Shown piece after piece: positions 55,024 to 64,000 of a stretch of DNA of 64,000 nucleotides. The notes under the pieces were generated by a model. The model searched no databases, had not been told where the DNA came from, and saw only the letters and a program-made list of their open reading frames with translations. The stretch's first letter is position 1; each line of letters opens with the position of its first letter. The stretch is from Fomitopsis serialis (lineage: Eukaryota; Basidiomycota; Agaricomycetes; Polyporales; Fomitopsidaceae): NCBI RefSeq assembly GCF_022376445.1, contig NW_025954968.1, positions 496,001 through 560,000 on the forward strand. The letters are read 5' to 3'. The translations under genes and the position numbers were made by a program.

Positions 55024-55478
55024 CTTCCCGGAGTCTGGCAGACCCATGATGCAGACTGCAGAAACCTGGATGCGAATTCTGCGCGTGCGTCCAGTAGCGT
55101 GCCCAAGGACGAATCGATGACAGCTATGTGCTACATAATGGTTTATGTGTTAACTTTTTGAGGCCGGTTCCGAGTCTGCCACTGAACGTCATTCAGGTTC
55201 AACAACCATGAGACAGGATGAATAAACTATATAGTGGGGCAGTACTGCCGCACGACAACAACAACGACGACGACGATAATATATGCGTCGGGTATAGAAT
55301 GGAAAGTCATTGGATACACAAGATTCAGGGGATCGTAGATTAACCTAGCTAACTTAGCAGCACGACGCAAACGAGTGGCGCTCCTGCGTGCGAGGAGCAT
55401 TGACATTTTACCAGCATCAACGAACACCGTTCGGGGCGCAACATCCGCATGTTCTCGCCCCTTCTCAAAGCATGAGCT
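55024..55478. other. convergent intergenic region with ACA/ACG triplet microsatellite
   Basis: 3-prime region of two convergent genes. It contains a short triplet tract (ACA then ACG) at 55252-55277. Nothing else is recognised. Confidence 0.5.
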
Positions 55479-58388
55479 TCAGAGTCCAAAGTTCGACATA
55501 TGCATGCTATCCGAGAGCAAGCCTGTCTCACCAATGTGCAGGGTCCCGCCTGCACGCGCACTGCGCTCCAGTAACGCCTCCCACTTGTCCTGCTTCTCCT
55601 GCTCCGTCCATGCCTGCCGTGACGACTCGAGTTCTCGGAACAGTGGCGGCGAGCGCAGCGAGGAACTCGAGGATGGCGAGGTCGACGACGACACAGGGGA
55701 CGAGGAAACAGACGGCGCCGACCGCTTGATGGAGTCGGACGCGTTCACCGTAATCGTCGACTCTCGCCCAGAAGCGAATCTGCCCAACGAGGTCTTCACC
55801 AGCGGCCTAGGAGTCCGCGGGGTGCTCGGTAACCGTGCAGATTGCGGCGCATTTGCGAAAGCAGCAAGGGACGGCACTTCGATGCTCGCCGGTTTTCTGC
55901 GCGAGCTGCGCGCCGGTCGGGGTGGCGGCCCAAACTCGGGCAGCGGGAGAGTACTCGGGGAGATGGGAGCGGGAGAGAAGTTGTTTACACAGCCTTCTGT
56001 GCTGAATGACGGTAGGGTGGGCGAAGCGGAGCGTTCCTGTGATGATGTGTCGCGTAGAGGTGTGCCCGACCGCCGTGGTGGTGGCCGCAGGGACTGCGGC
56101 TTCTCGTCCCCAGAGCTCGCGTACGGCTCGGTTTCAACCTTTGGTTCAGACGCTGACCGGACAGGCTTGCGCTTCGACGACACCTTCGACGCAACCCGAC
56201 TGGTGTCAAGCCGCCCTAACTCGCTAGGCGCCACGATATGTTGCCCAACGGTCGACGCCTGAGTGACAGGTAAAGGAGGAACGTGTTCGCCATATGACGA
56301 GGTCGATGACCGTGTCGAGTGCGTCTTCGGGAAGAAGCCTGAAGAGGCGGGTTCAGAGGAGATGGGGGAAGACGAGCGCGTAGCCGTGCCCGGCCTCTGT
56401 ACTGATGGAGACGACGAATGTTTGCTGGCTGACGAAGGCCTCGAAGCTATCGTATGCCGGGACGACCGCTTCTGGCTTGACGCAGTACTCGGACGACCAC
56501 TGCCCGAAGACCGCGCCTGCACGGAGATCGGCTTCGGAAATGGGAGATCGTCTGTCACGCCTTCCTTAGGTGAAGGGCCGATATCGAAGGTTGAACGGTA
56601 CTCCGCGAGCTTCTGCATGTCCAACGGCAAGGGAGGCACAGGCGGCGGGGTCGATGTTCGCGGACGTTCACGGTACTTGTCCCGCAGCCCGCCAGTACTG
56701 ATACGCTTGACGAGCTTCCACCATTTGCCCTCGTCGGCGCCTTCGTCTTCCCGCTCACTCTGCATGCCCTTGTTATGGCCGAGTCTGCTAGGTCCGGCCC
56801 GCACCGCACCCGTATCCAAGGATTTGTCGTGCCCTGTTGGCCACTCCTTGTCCTGAAGACTTCGAGGGCTATGCGAACTGGGAGGGCTATTTCGTGCGGT
56901 GCGTATCGACGGATGTGTCGGAGAGTTTGGAGACGACCCGTGTCCGTCCAAGATAGAGGGTGGCCTCGGTGACCTCGGCGGCTTTGCGCCATACGGACGC
57001 CAGCTATCCTCCCGGGAATGACCAAGGTGCTCACGGTCACCTTTTACGATATCGGCAACCTTCTTGAAACTCCCGCTCATTTTCCTCGACAGCGTGCGTT
57101 TCGACTTCTTGACATGCTCGCCACCAGCTTTGTCCACTGGGACACGCGCCGGGGAATCGAGGTCACCTACGAACGCGCTTCTCGCAGCGACGACTTGTCC
57201 GGTACCACTGCCGAAAACCGTATAGTACGGTCCGGTCGTCTCCTCTTCCTCCGCAACCTCCAGAGACACCCCTCGCCGGACTTCCCGTCGTTCCATGTTG
57301 GCGCTCGACGATGCCTCACCCAGTTCTGGTCCAACGTCGTCATTGTATCCCGACATCTGCTCCAACGCGGAGCGCCGTAGCTCCTGCTGTTTATACGCAA
57401 GGGCGACCTGACTGGCTGGGGTGAGGGCGGAGGCAGAGGACGGCATGTTCTTCCGCGAGGTGCCAGGTTGCACTGCGCTTGTTTCAGTAGCTAGTGATCG
57501 GAGGCCGTCAATGGAGCGCATTTTCCGTCTGGGGTGAAATGTGCGGGATGTGGTATTCAGCGTGTCCACAGTTGAGGGTCGCCGCCTGAGGACGTTGGGC
57601 TTCCTCGGGGGTTCCTTGACTTGAGGTGGCGACATGGCCTGTGAGGTCCGTGAGCTAGACCGGGGTGGTTCACGCGAGGGCGAATTGTTGGGCGATACCG
57701 AATTCCGGGACTGTGGCCTGAAGGCTAGTCGGTCCTGCTGGCCGGGATGTAGGCCAAACGATAACGCTGTAGCCTGTGCAAACTGGCGAGACGACGTGGA
57801 CAGCTCGGAGTCAGAGAAAAGGGAGATGATCGACGAGCCCGACGTAGTGTGGACGGCTGGCTTGCTCATGAGTCGCTTGAAGTCAAGGTGCGCGCCCGCA
57901 TCACTGAGGTTGCCATCGGTGCTTGCGCCAGACACCTTACGAAACTGGTGAGGCGAGCGCCCTGGGCCTAGCCGCGCTGGAAGAGTCATACCCGGCACGT
58001 GTGAGTGCGATCTGCTTGATAGAAGCGACATGGAGCCCGAACTCCCACTGTGGCTGACGCTGGGGAAATGCGTATCGGAGACGGTCGATAGCGGCGAGTC
58101 CGATGGCTGAGAGGCGCTGTATACCGTGGACGGGCCTGCGGCAGCGGGAGATGGACATTCACGTACGTCGCGCGCGCCTTCAGTTTGCGATTTGTTCGCA
58201 TTCGACGCCGATCTGACTGTCGATGAAGTGCTGAGTGATGATGCGTCAATGGTGTGGTGCCTGGTGGGCTTGTCAGGTGCTTTGCGGGGCCCAAGCGGCG
58301 TTCCACGCGCTGAGCCATTGAGGCGGGGCGTTGAGTTGAGAGAGCGTTGCATTGCTGCTCCAGGCTTGTCAGAGGTAGAGAAGACCAT
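55479..58388 (-). CDS. large serine/proline-rich disordered protein, function unknown
   Basis: A single exon of 970 codons (969 aa) starting at ATG 58388. No intron is needed, which is unusual for this window. Composition is strongly Ser/Pro/Arg-rich throughout and probably disordered. Slightly more ordered patches are DFKRLMSKPAVHT, QVALAYKQQELRRSALEQMSGY, PYYTVFGSGTGQVV, KRTLSRKMSGSFKKVADIV and GKWWKLVKRISTGGLRDKYRE. The C-terminus QEKQDKWEALLERSARAGGT may form a helix. Many RxxS and S/T-P sites suggest heavy phosphorylation. No catalytic domain is seen. A scaffold or cell-polarity role is possible but not shown. Long uninterrupted frame in the presence of competing stops makes it a real gene. 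Confidence 0.78.
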   Translation of the reverse strand: MVFSTSDKPGAAMQRSLNSTPRLNGSARGTPLGPRKAPDKPTRHHTIDASSLSTSSTVRSASNANKSQTEGARDVRECPSPAAAGPSTVYSASQPSDSPLSTVSDTHFPSVSHSGSSGSMSLLSSRSHSHVPGMTLPARLGPGRSPHQFRKVSGASTDGNLSDAGAHLDFKRLMSKPAVHTTSGSSIISLFSDSELSTSSRQFAQATALSFGLHPGQQDRLAFRPQSRNSVSPNNSPSREPPRSSSRTSQAMSPPQVKEPPRKPNVLRRRPSTVDTLNTTSRTFHPRRKMRSIDGLRSLATETSAVQPGTSRKNMPSSASALTPASQVALAYKQQELRRSALEQMSGYNDDVGPELGEASSSANMERREVRRGVSLEVAEEEETTGPYYTVFGSGTGQVVAARSAFVGDLDSPARVPVDKAGGEHVKKSKRTLSRKMSGSFKKVADIVKGDREHLGHSREDSWRPYGAKPPRSPRPPSILDGHGSSPNSPTHPSIRTARNSPPSSHSPRSLQDKEWPTGHDKSLDTGAVRAGPSRLGHNKGMQSEREDEGADEGKWWKLVKRISTGGLRDKYRERPRTSTPPPVPPLPLDMQKLAEYRSTFDIGPSPKEGVTDDLPFPKPISVQARSSGSGRPSTASSQKRSSRHTIASRPSSASKHSSSPSVQRPGTATRSSSPISSEPASSGFFPKTHSTRSSTSSYGEHVPPLPVTQASTVGQHIVAPSELGRLDTSRVASKVSSKRKPVRSASEPKVETEPYASSGDEKPQSLRPPPRRSGTPLRDTSSQERSASPTLPSFSTEGCVNNFSPAPISPSTLPLPEFGPPPRPARSSRRKPASIEVPSLAAFANAPQSARLPSTPRTPRPLVKTSLGRFASGRESTITVNASDSIKRSAPSVSSSPVSSSTSPSSSSSLRSPPLFRELESSRQAWTEQEKQDKWEALLERSARAGGTLHIGETGLLSDSMHMSNFGL

Positions 58389-61069
58389 TATGTTTCCACT
58401 TGTGTGCAAGGTCCATCATACGACTCGACCGCTCAGGCTGACGGACACTCACAATACACAATTATCAAAGAGGTCGTGCGGAGCCGTAAGCAGCAAACAT
58501 ATAGGACTGCACGAAGCACTAGCAAAGCCTATATGACGAGAGGTCGTGAGTCGGAAGACGGGTCGACGAGGAGTGGTTGAGGAAGGGCTTACATTCCAGC
58601 GATCAAAGAGTGTGGTCGGACAAAATGAACGTTGGCCGCCACAGATCTTGTAAAATGAAACGCGGGCCGTATGTCGTCAGAAATCAACACGTGTGGATAT
58701 GGAGGGGACTGGAGGCCGTAGGTATGGAGACTGGGGGCGCCGGGTGGCCTAGGCAGGATAATCAAAGAGACGCGTCGACGGTCGCTGGTCGGGTGAAGAC
58801 GGGGCTGCGCAGGAGGTTGGAGAGGCGACGAGGACGGGTAAGGACAGACAGAAACGACAGTGGGGATGCAACGAGCGGCGGGTCGGCGTGCTGGCGGGAG
58901 ACGAGTGCTGGACTCTGGCGAATGGGATGCGCTCGGAAAATGAGCCAGCACGTGCCCCTCATTATAGACCTCTCCGGCCGTGCCGCGGCTGCGAGCAGTC
59001 CGCGAGCAGTTCCGGCTCGAGCACGCCGATCAGATTCGTGCACGATCTGCGGGGCGTTGGCCAATTGCAGCACTGTGGCACTGGGCCCGTGCGGTTCAGA
59101 GGCCTCTCGCCACAGTCGTCTGTTCATAACTGGGTCCCTCAGCACTTGGCCCCGACATTGTAGTGTCAGCTCACCTCGCAGCGGCTGCGTCTTGCACGTA
59201 TGCCCAGCTCGGGCTGCAGATCGCCGCAGAGCACACGTAGTAGGGTTCACAACCGCCATCGCGGCGGCAGCCTGCCACAACGGCGCCGACGAGCAGAAAC
59301 CACCACAGGGGAGAAGCCTCTGAGCAGGTAACGGGGAGGCCTTGAGAACCGGCGACCTGACCCCCGTGGGGGAGCACGGCGTCAGCAGAGGAATTATAGC
59401 AGCCCGCCACTGTTGAGTCTGAGATTGGAGCGATCCTGTTTGATTCAGAGACTTCGTGGTGTAGCGAACGCAGCGTTGTAAGACTCAGGCGTGTCAGCTC
59501 ACCTAGCGAGGTACCGCGGGGAGGACGCGGGAAAGGAGGATGCCAATGATAATCATCGAAAATTTTGCAGAAGGCGACTCGCACTAGTCCCGAGTCCGAT
59601 GACAGAGTTCAACTTCTGCAGCCTGATTCCGATGGCGAAAGTGACAGAGCATCCGACAAGTGCACGACGAAGGGAGAGGCAAGCTTGGCTGGGGTGCAGG
59701 CGATAGCCTCTTCATGAGGGAAAGGTGGAAGAGGGCGAGCCTATATGCAGACGAATCCATTCTTGACAGGCGTTGAACGACGGTCTTGACAGCGGGCTAC
59801 GCGTCCATATTGGCGCAGAGGTTCTGCTTGTGTCACCGACGGCACAATTGTCTCACATGGGATACAATGTCTATATCGAGCGTTATTTTGCCAAGGGACA
59901 TATCGATGACATTCCTAGAATTGCGCGCCGAGCCCACTCTGAAGTACATGGTCCGTTCATTAACTACTATAGTACGAGGCGTATAAACTCGTCCTGCGAC
60001 AGCGGGTCCCTGTCGACTCTCGCTGACGAGGCGTAGCCCGGGGGAGGGCGCATCTAGGTCTCTTCGCCCGGGGGGGGCGTCGATGTTCCCGTGAGAGCGA
60101 CGCGTATTCCAGGGTGCGGGCCATGACACGAGGCGAGCAAGCCACAGCGCTAAGCTGGTGCGGCGGGGGATGCACCCGGTCCTGTGCGACCGCCGTCGCG
60201 GTGACACGAGGATGCTCCTGGACGAATCGCGGCCTATCTCCAGGTGCCATGCGCCCCCGCCCCATGGGCTATTCCCTGCTGCTCGTCCCCTTCCCCGAGA
60301 TCGTCTGATTTGAGTCCGGTGGTTGATAGAGGTATAGCCGACGGTCTCGGTCCACTGGATTCAGGGACTGGAAAGCGGGGGCCTCGGCGGACGTGAGCCT
60401 GCTATCGGTCAACTGAGACATGGATAAATCACTTGCCCGTGGACGTGAGTATGGACCATGAGGCGACATCGGCGGGTGACTGCACTGGGAGCGTCCCAGT
60501 GGGCAGAGGACCTGCTCATCCCGTAGTTCTGGGTCTTCACAGAGTTAGCCGGTATCGGCACGGTTCACCGAAGGCCTGTTCCTCGGAACGGAGTGATGTA
60601 CCTCGAGTCACGGAAATGCCGCCGCGGCCGGGGGTCTGAAGCGACGTCCACGTCTGTACCCAATTTGGATTTCCTACGAGCCGCCGCGGGAATTCTGCCT
60701 CGACCGAGTACATCGCCAAGCGGGGGCCCCCGCCGCGCCGTGCTTTCCCGACCTCACATCTGACTTTGCCATCGGGGCCAGTCGCGAGCCATCAAAGCGA
60801 TGGCCTTTTCCCTGCTCGCGTAGCCGCATACGCCTGCAATATTGCATTAATTCGAGTGACCACGTACGGCGGTGTCTGAACACGCGAAGCGAGCTACGCC
60901 CAAAGAGATATAAGGCGGGGAGACGGGGCGGCCTCGGCTTCCAGCCACGGCTCTTCGAACGCCCCCCTCTCACTAGCCCATCCTAGGCGATAACAACCCC
61001 AATGTAAGTTTCGCTCGTTGGTTCTTCAGAGACATAAGACCGACCTTGCCCTTCTAGCTTCATCGCCTC
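58389..61069. other. gene-poor spacer
   Basis: The left part must contain the promoter of the serine-rich gene. Open frames such as 58577-59323 lack domain or splice support. A TATAAGGC box near 60908 lies about 160 bp before the ATG at 61070. Confidence 0.4.
60906..60914 (+). promoter_or_regulatory. TATA box of the 61.1-kb gene
   Basis: A GATATAAGG core lies about 160 bp upstream of the ATG at 61070, consistent with the spacing of the other TATA boxes proposed in this window. Confidence 0.4.
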
Positions 61070-61530
61070 ATGCCTCAACGCGTTTACCTCTGCCACTACG
61101 CCGCCAACGGCAACGCCCTCACCGAGCCAGTCCCCGCCCCCCTCGGCACTGGGAGATCGCCGTTCGGTTGAAGAAGCCACCCAAGTCCTTATCCAAAGGG
61201 GAGGCATTCCATATCGTGGGCGCCGTAGGATGCCAGTGGGGCTTCGAACGGAAGAAGAACGTTGAGTACGCGAAGAGTGAGGCCTATGCAGGCTGTCACT
61301 TTCTCGGCACGATCGAGGAGTCGCAGCTTGACGAACTTGAACGGTTGCTGCGCACCATCCCTCTGCGCCACGGCCACCCGACCTGGAGCTGCCAGAGCTG
61401 GATCTGGGAGGCGTTGCTCCTGATGCGCCAGGAGAAATACAACGTCACGCTCCCGCCTACCTTCAGGGCGATGTTCCTAACGATGGAGACCGTGAGGGCT
61501 AATTGGGACAAAATGATTGACTCCGACTAG
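61070..61530 (+). pseudogene. small fungal H-W motif protein, apparent 1-nt frameshift
   Basis: Starts MPQRVYLCHYAANG (ATG 61070), then after PVPAPLG the frame moves by one base near 61137 (within a C-rich run) to HWEIAVRLKKPPK, EAFHIVGAVGCQW, YAGCHFLGTIEE, LLRTIPLRHGHP and SCQSWIWEALLLM, ending MIDSD at 61530. With the shift corrected it is about 153 aa. The pattern V-Y..HW-x-[IL]-A-[VI]-R...FH-x-[IV]-G...CQ-x-W-[IV] recurs in many uncharacterised fungal proteins; the spaced His, His and Cys hint at a papain-like/NlpC-like fold, which is inference. Related to the next gene. Confidence 0.55.
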
Positions 61531-62340
61531 GCTGTCGGTTTCCCTCCCATGCTACGTCGGGTTGTCGAGTTGTCCATGTTATCACCGTTTTCACCGCTCG
61601 TCGTACGCACACCCCTGTCCTCGTAGTACTGTCGCCGCCAAAAGTCCGCCCGTCGTGTCGTGTCCCGAAGTAGATAGTTATATCCTGTAGTCTTGAGGTC
61701 TGTAACGCGCCCGTGTGTCCGTCTGTTTGTAATGCCATTTCACTATGCCCTGCGTCTTTGCGCGTGAACGACAACGGCTCACCTCGTAGCGCAGAACCTC
61801 CACAACCGAGGTCGTAGGCATCGAAACGCCCAACGACACCCGGACGCGAGATACGGCGGGCCCGTTGCAGCAGAGACGACGGACCGCCGTCCTCCTTGTC
61901 CGCTGCTAGGCCTTACGAGTGGCGACGCTGCCCAGACATCGACCTCTTATATAGGCGGGAGCCTACGGCGTGGCGCCTGGGCGGTGGCCAACTAGCTTCG
62001 TCGCCTCATTTTGAGGCCACACATCGCCACGGGAACGGGAGTGGCCCGGGACCTTATTGTTTGGACAAAGCTCGTGGCGACGCTTTGTGGCAATTACCAA
62101 AGCAAGCGAGCTCCAACGGCAATGAGTGGCTAGACCGGCCGCCGCTCACAGGCCACGAGGCTTTTGTTTGGGCGGAAAGTGGCTCTCCCCTGGGCTATAA
62201 AGAGGCTGCGTCCTGGCAACGTTCCAACAGCCTGTCCCCGGACCAGACGCACAAAAATCAGCAAAATTGTAGGTAACAAACAAGTCTACATGGGCTAGCG
62301 TGAAACTCACCGTCGTTTGTTCTCAGAAAAGTCTCGAGAT
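61531..62340. other. intergenic region between two related small genes
   Basis: No gene recognised. A TATAAAGAGG box near 62197 lies about 145 bp before the ATG at 62341 and probably serves that gene. Confidence 0.45.
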
Positions 62341-62913
62341 GGAATCTTCAACGTCCCTCCCCTCGCCCATTGAGTCCAACAGCTCAGAAGGCACGCTCGA
62401 TTCTGGCCTCTCCAACGCGGAGTCATCGACTTTATTTGGAGACGACCATCCCGAGCCGCCTCCCTCACCAACCGACTCTGATTACCAGACACGTATACCG
62501 TCTTCGTTGTACAACATGGTGGCGCGTCGGAGCCTTCGATGAACTGGGAACTGGCGATACGCACCTGCATGACGTCCGAGTTCGGGCGCAGGGAAGCATT
62601 CGGCAACGTCTACCGCCTTGATGGTAGCACGGGCGAGTACTGCTACGAGAAAAAGGAAGGCGTCCGCTACGAACTGTCTGCAACCTTTTCCGAAAGCACG
62701 GAGGTCTCCAAGTTCAGCTCCGAGATCCTCGGACGCGTGGAGGAAATCATACAGGGTGTCGACATCAGGAATGACGATCCAGACTACGACACCAGGACGT
62801 GGGTGTTCGACGTCGTCCACGCTTTACGAGCAGAGGGAATCTACGAAGAGGATAATCAGGACCTTCACCGATCTGGAGAAGAGATCAATGATCCCTCGGA
62901 CGAGGAGGACTGA
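62341..62913 (+). pseudogene. small fungal N-W/H-W family protein, apparent 1-nt frameshift
   Basis: Starts MESSTSLPSPIESNSSEG with an acidic Ser/Pro-rich N-terminus up to PPPSPTDSD. Then a single base appears missing in GATTACC near 62479, after which LPDTYTVFVVQHGGAS continues into NWELAIRTCM, NVYRLDGSTG, SSEILGRVEEII, DPDYDTRTWVFDVVHAL and an acidic tail ending SDEED. Layout matches the gene at 61070 (VFVVQH for VYLCHY, NWELAIR for HWEIAVR, DTRTWVFDVV for SCQSWIWEAL), so the two are probably tandem paralogues. The His and Cys kept in the first gene are replaced here, so any catalysis is unlikely. Confidence 0.5.
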
Positions 62914-63158
62914 TACTCACGTAGTTGCCGGTCTCGAAAATGCTTCACTCTAGTCGTATGGATTTCATGTAGTGCGTTGTAATACCGATTCCCGAGTTTC
63001 ATCAATTCTCCACCGTACCGTACGTGTTGGGCTCAGCATCAACCATACCCGGCGGGTGCGCCAGAAGACACTCGTGATTCAGGCAGCAAAAAAGGGAGAC
63101 ATAGGATAGAAACCAAACCAAACGTACGGTACAGGCACGCACTGATACCACAACTCCG
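62914..63158. other. convergent 3-prime intergenic region
   Basis: 245 bp between the end of the 62.3-kb gene and the BUD20 stop. No feature recognised. Confidence 0.45.
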
Positions 63159-63710
63159 TCATGTATCTTGCTGTATAGGAATAACCATCGGCGCCACTGT
63201 CGTAGAAGTCCGCTTCTCTTCTCTCCCGAGACCTGCAGCACGTTCTGACTCCTCGATGGTATAAGCTGGCTCCTTTAGCTCTTTACACCGCCGCTTGTGC
63301 ACCTTGCTCTTCCAATGGGAGTGCAATGCTGCATCGGTCTCGAAGTATCTGAGGAAGGAAAGAGCAGTGTAATAAGTACCATGGGTTGCAAATGATGCTC
63401 TGGAACTCACTTTGCGCATTCTACACAATAGTGCTGCGCGAGACCTGGTTTTTCTAAGTCCAGAGGTTGTGCCTCGAGTTTTGCTCGGTTCTTGGGGATG
63501 CATGAGAAGATGTTAACATAGTCGCATACAGCAGCTCACCTTCGGGTCCAAATCAATCAACTGGATCTGATCAATGTCTCTTGTACGAGCCTGAAGACTC
63601 AAATTTCAGTACGATCGTGATTCAGAAAACGTGCGACGCACCCTTGTCCTTGCTGCACGATGGACATCCCTTTGGGCGTGATGCGTCCTTGAGCGACGAA
63701 GACGGCCCAT
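63159..63710 (-). CDS. BUD20: Bud20/ZNF593-type zinc-finger ribosome biogenesis factor
   Basis: Model: exons 63710-63642, 63590-63540, 63490-63411 and 63348-63159, with introns of 51, 49 and 62 nt, giving 129 aa. Seen: a basic N-terminus MGRLRRSRTHHAQRDVHRAA, then RTRDIDQIQLIDLD, PGLAQHYCVECAKYF, DAALHSHWKSKVHKRRCKEL and an acidic/basic tail. The Cys-x2-Cys..His-x5-His finger, the preceding GL-x-QHYCVEC motif and the KVHKRR end are diagnostic of the Bud20/ZNF593 family, which shuttles with pre-60S particles and aids their nuclear export. Length is at the lower end for the family but usual. The second intron uses a purine-flanked CCCCAAG acceptor, so that one junction is less certain. Intact. 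Confidence 0.9.
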
Positions 63711-64000
63711 ATTGTGATGAAGGCTGGTGTGGAGGATGCAAGTTCGCAAAACGAGGTCGGGAGCCGGGGCGATGTTACTGAGCAGTGAGCACGACCTCTG
63801 GGGATGCTGACATAAGCAAATAGGATCTTCGATCCTCGATCGGGATGAACCGCTCCTCCTGAGTACGAGCGCTTAGACAGCGCGTCGCCTACATAGTAAC
63901 ACTAGCAGCTACCACTCACTAGCATTGCGTCGTTGTCTCCCCTACTGCAGTGACAGCGACACAGCACCTCTCTCACTGGTTTATCACACTCCTTGGAAGA
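63711..64000. other. upstream region of BUD20, right edge
   Basis: 290 bp to the window end. C/T-rich tracts near the edge may be a promoter for BUD20 or a divergent neighbour. No coding feature is seen. Confidence 0.35.

Noticed and set aside
58388..58409. Seven-codon upstream extension of the serine-rich protein
   Set aside because: It would require a TTG start; the first ATG in frame is at 58388.

Overview
The window looks like nuclear DNA of a basidiomycete fungus, most likely an Agaricomycete. Most introns are 46-75 nt GT-AG introns with short polypyrimidine acceptors, base composition is fairly GC-rich, 5-prime exons are very short, and the recognisable proteins (an Hse1/STAM ESCRT-0 subunit, an Mms2-type UEV, an Ist2-like anoctamin, Bud20/ZNF593, AIF-like oxidoreductase, serine-rich and Cys-cluster proteins) are fungal in character. 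All gene models were built by hand from splice signals, reading-frame continuity and remembered family features; no search was run.

Layout. 0-16 kb: a short protein with a PP1-docking-like motif (1.4-1.8 kb, minus), a compact Bud6/Aip3 N-terminal-domain protein (5.9-7.0 kb), a frameshifted D-2-hydroxyacid dehydrogenase (10.8-11.9 kb), a C2H2 zinc-finger gene (13.1-14.0 kb) and a small one-TM gene fragment (14.3-14.8 kb), separated by long gene-poor spacers. 16-29 kb: repeat-rich. Three direct copies of an approximately 2-kb repeat ('R1' A, B, C) surround a frameshifted short-chain dehydrogenase, two decayed copies of an unassigned fungal gene ('gene X') and an isoprenylcysteine methyltransferase (ICMT) relic. 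30-45.5 kb: an intact gene block: the long paralogue of the 1.4-kb PP1-motif protein, the AIF-like oxidoreductase, MMS2 and HSE1 divergently arranged, and the anoctamin convergent with HSE1. 45.7-52.6 kb: an inverted, diverged copy of the 21.5-28.7 kb block (R1 D, ICMT relic, gene X, truncated R1 E). 52.7-58.4 kb: a Cys-cluster coiled-coil gene and a convergent 969-aa serine-rich disordered protein. 61-64 kb: two related small genes with an H-W motif, each apparently carrying a 1-nt frameshift, and BUD20 on the minus strand.

The main structural feature is a pair of inverted duplication arms (about 7 kb each, about 17 kb apart) flanking the intact gene block. The order R1 - gene X - ICMT - R1 is kept in both arms, and the left arm has an extra gene X inserted into the 3-prime end of ICMT. 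The main protein-level observation is the pair of short and long paralogues (1.4 kb and 30.2 kb) that share an intron position, a KSCLK start, an RVxF-type motif and a downstream LEL-x-x-LRLSLPR motif. Several recognisable genes outside the central block are broken by single-base deletions in short homopolymers, which could be real decay or consensus errors.
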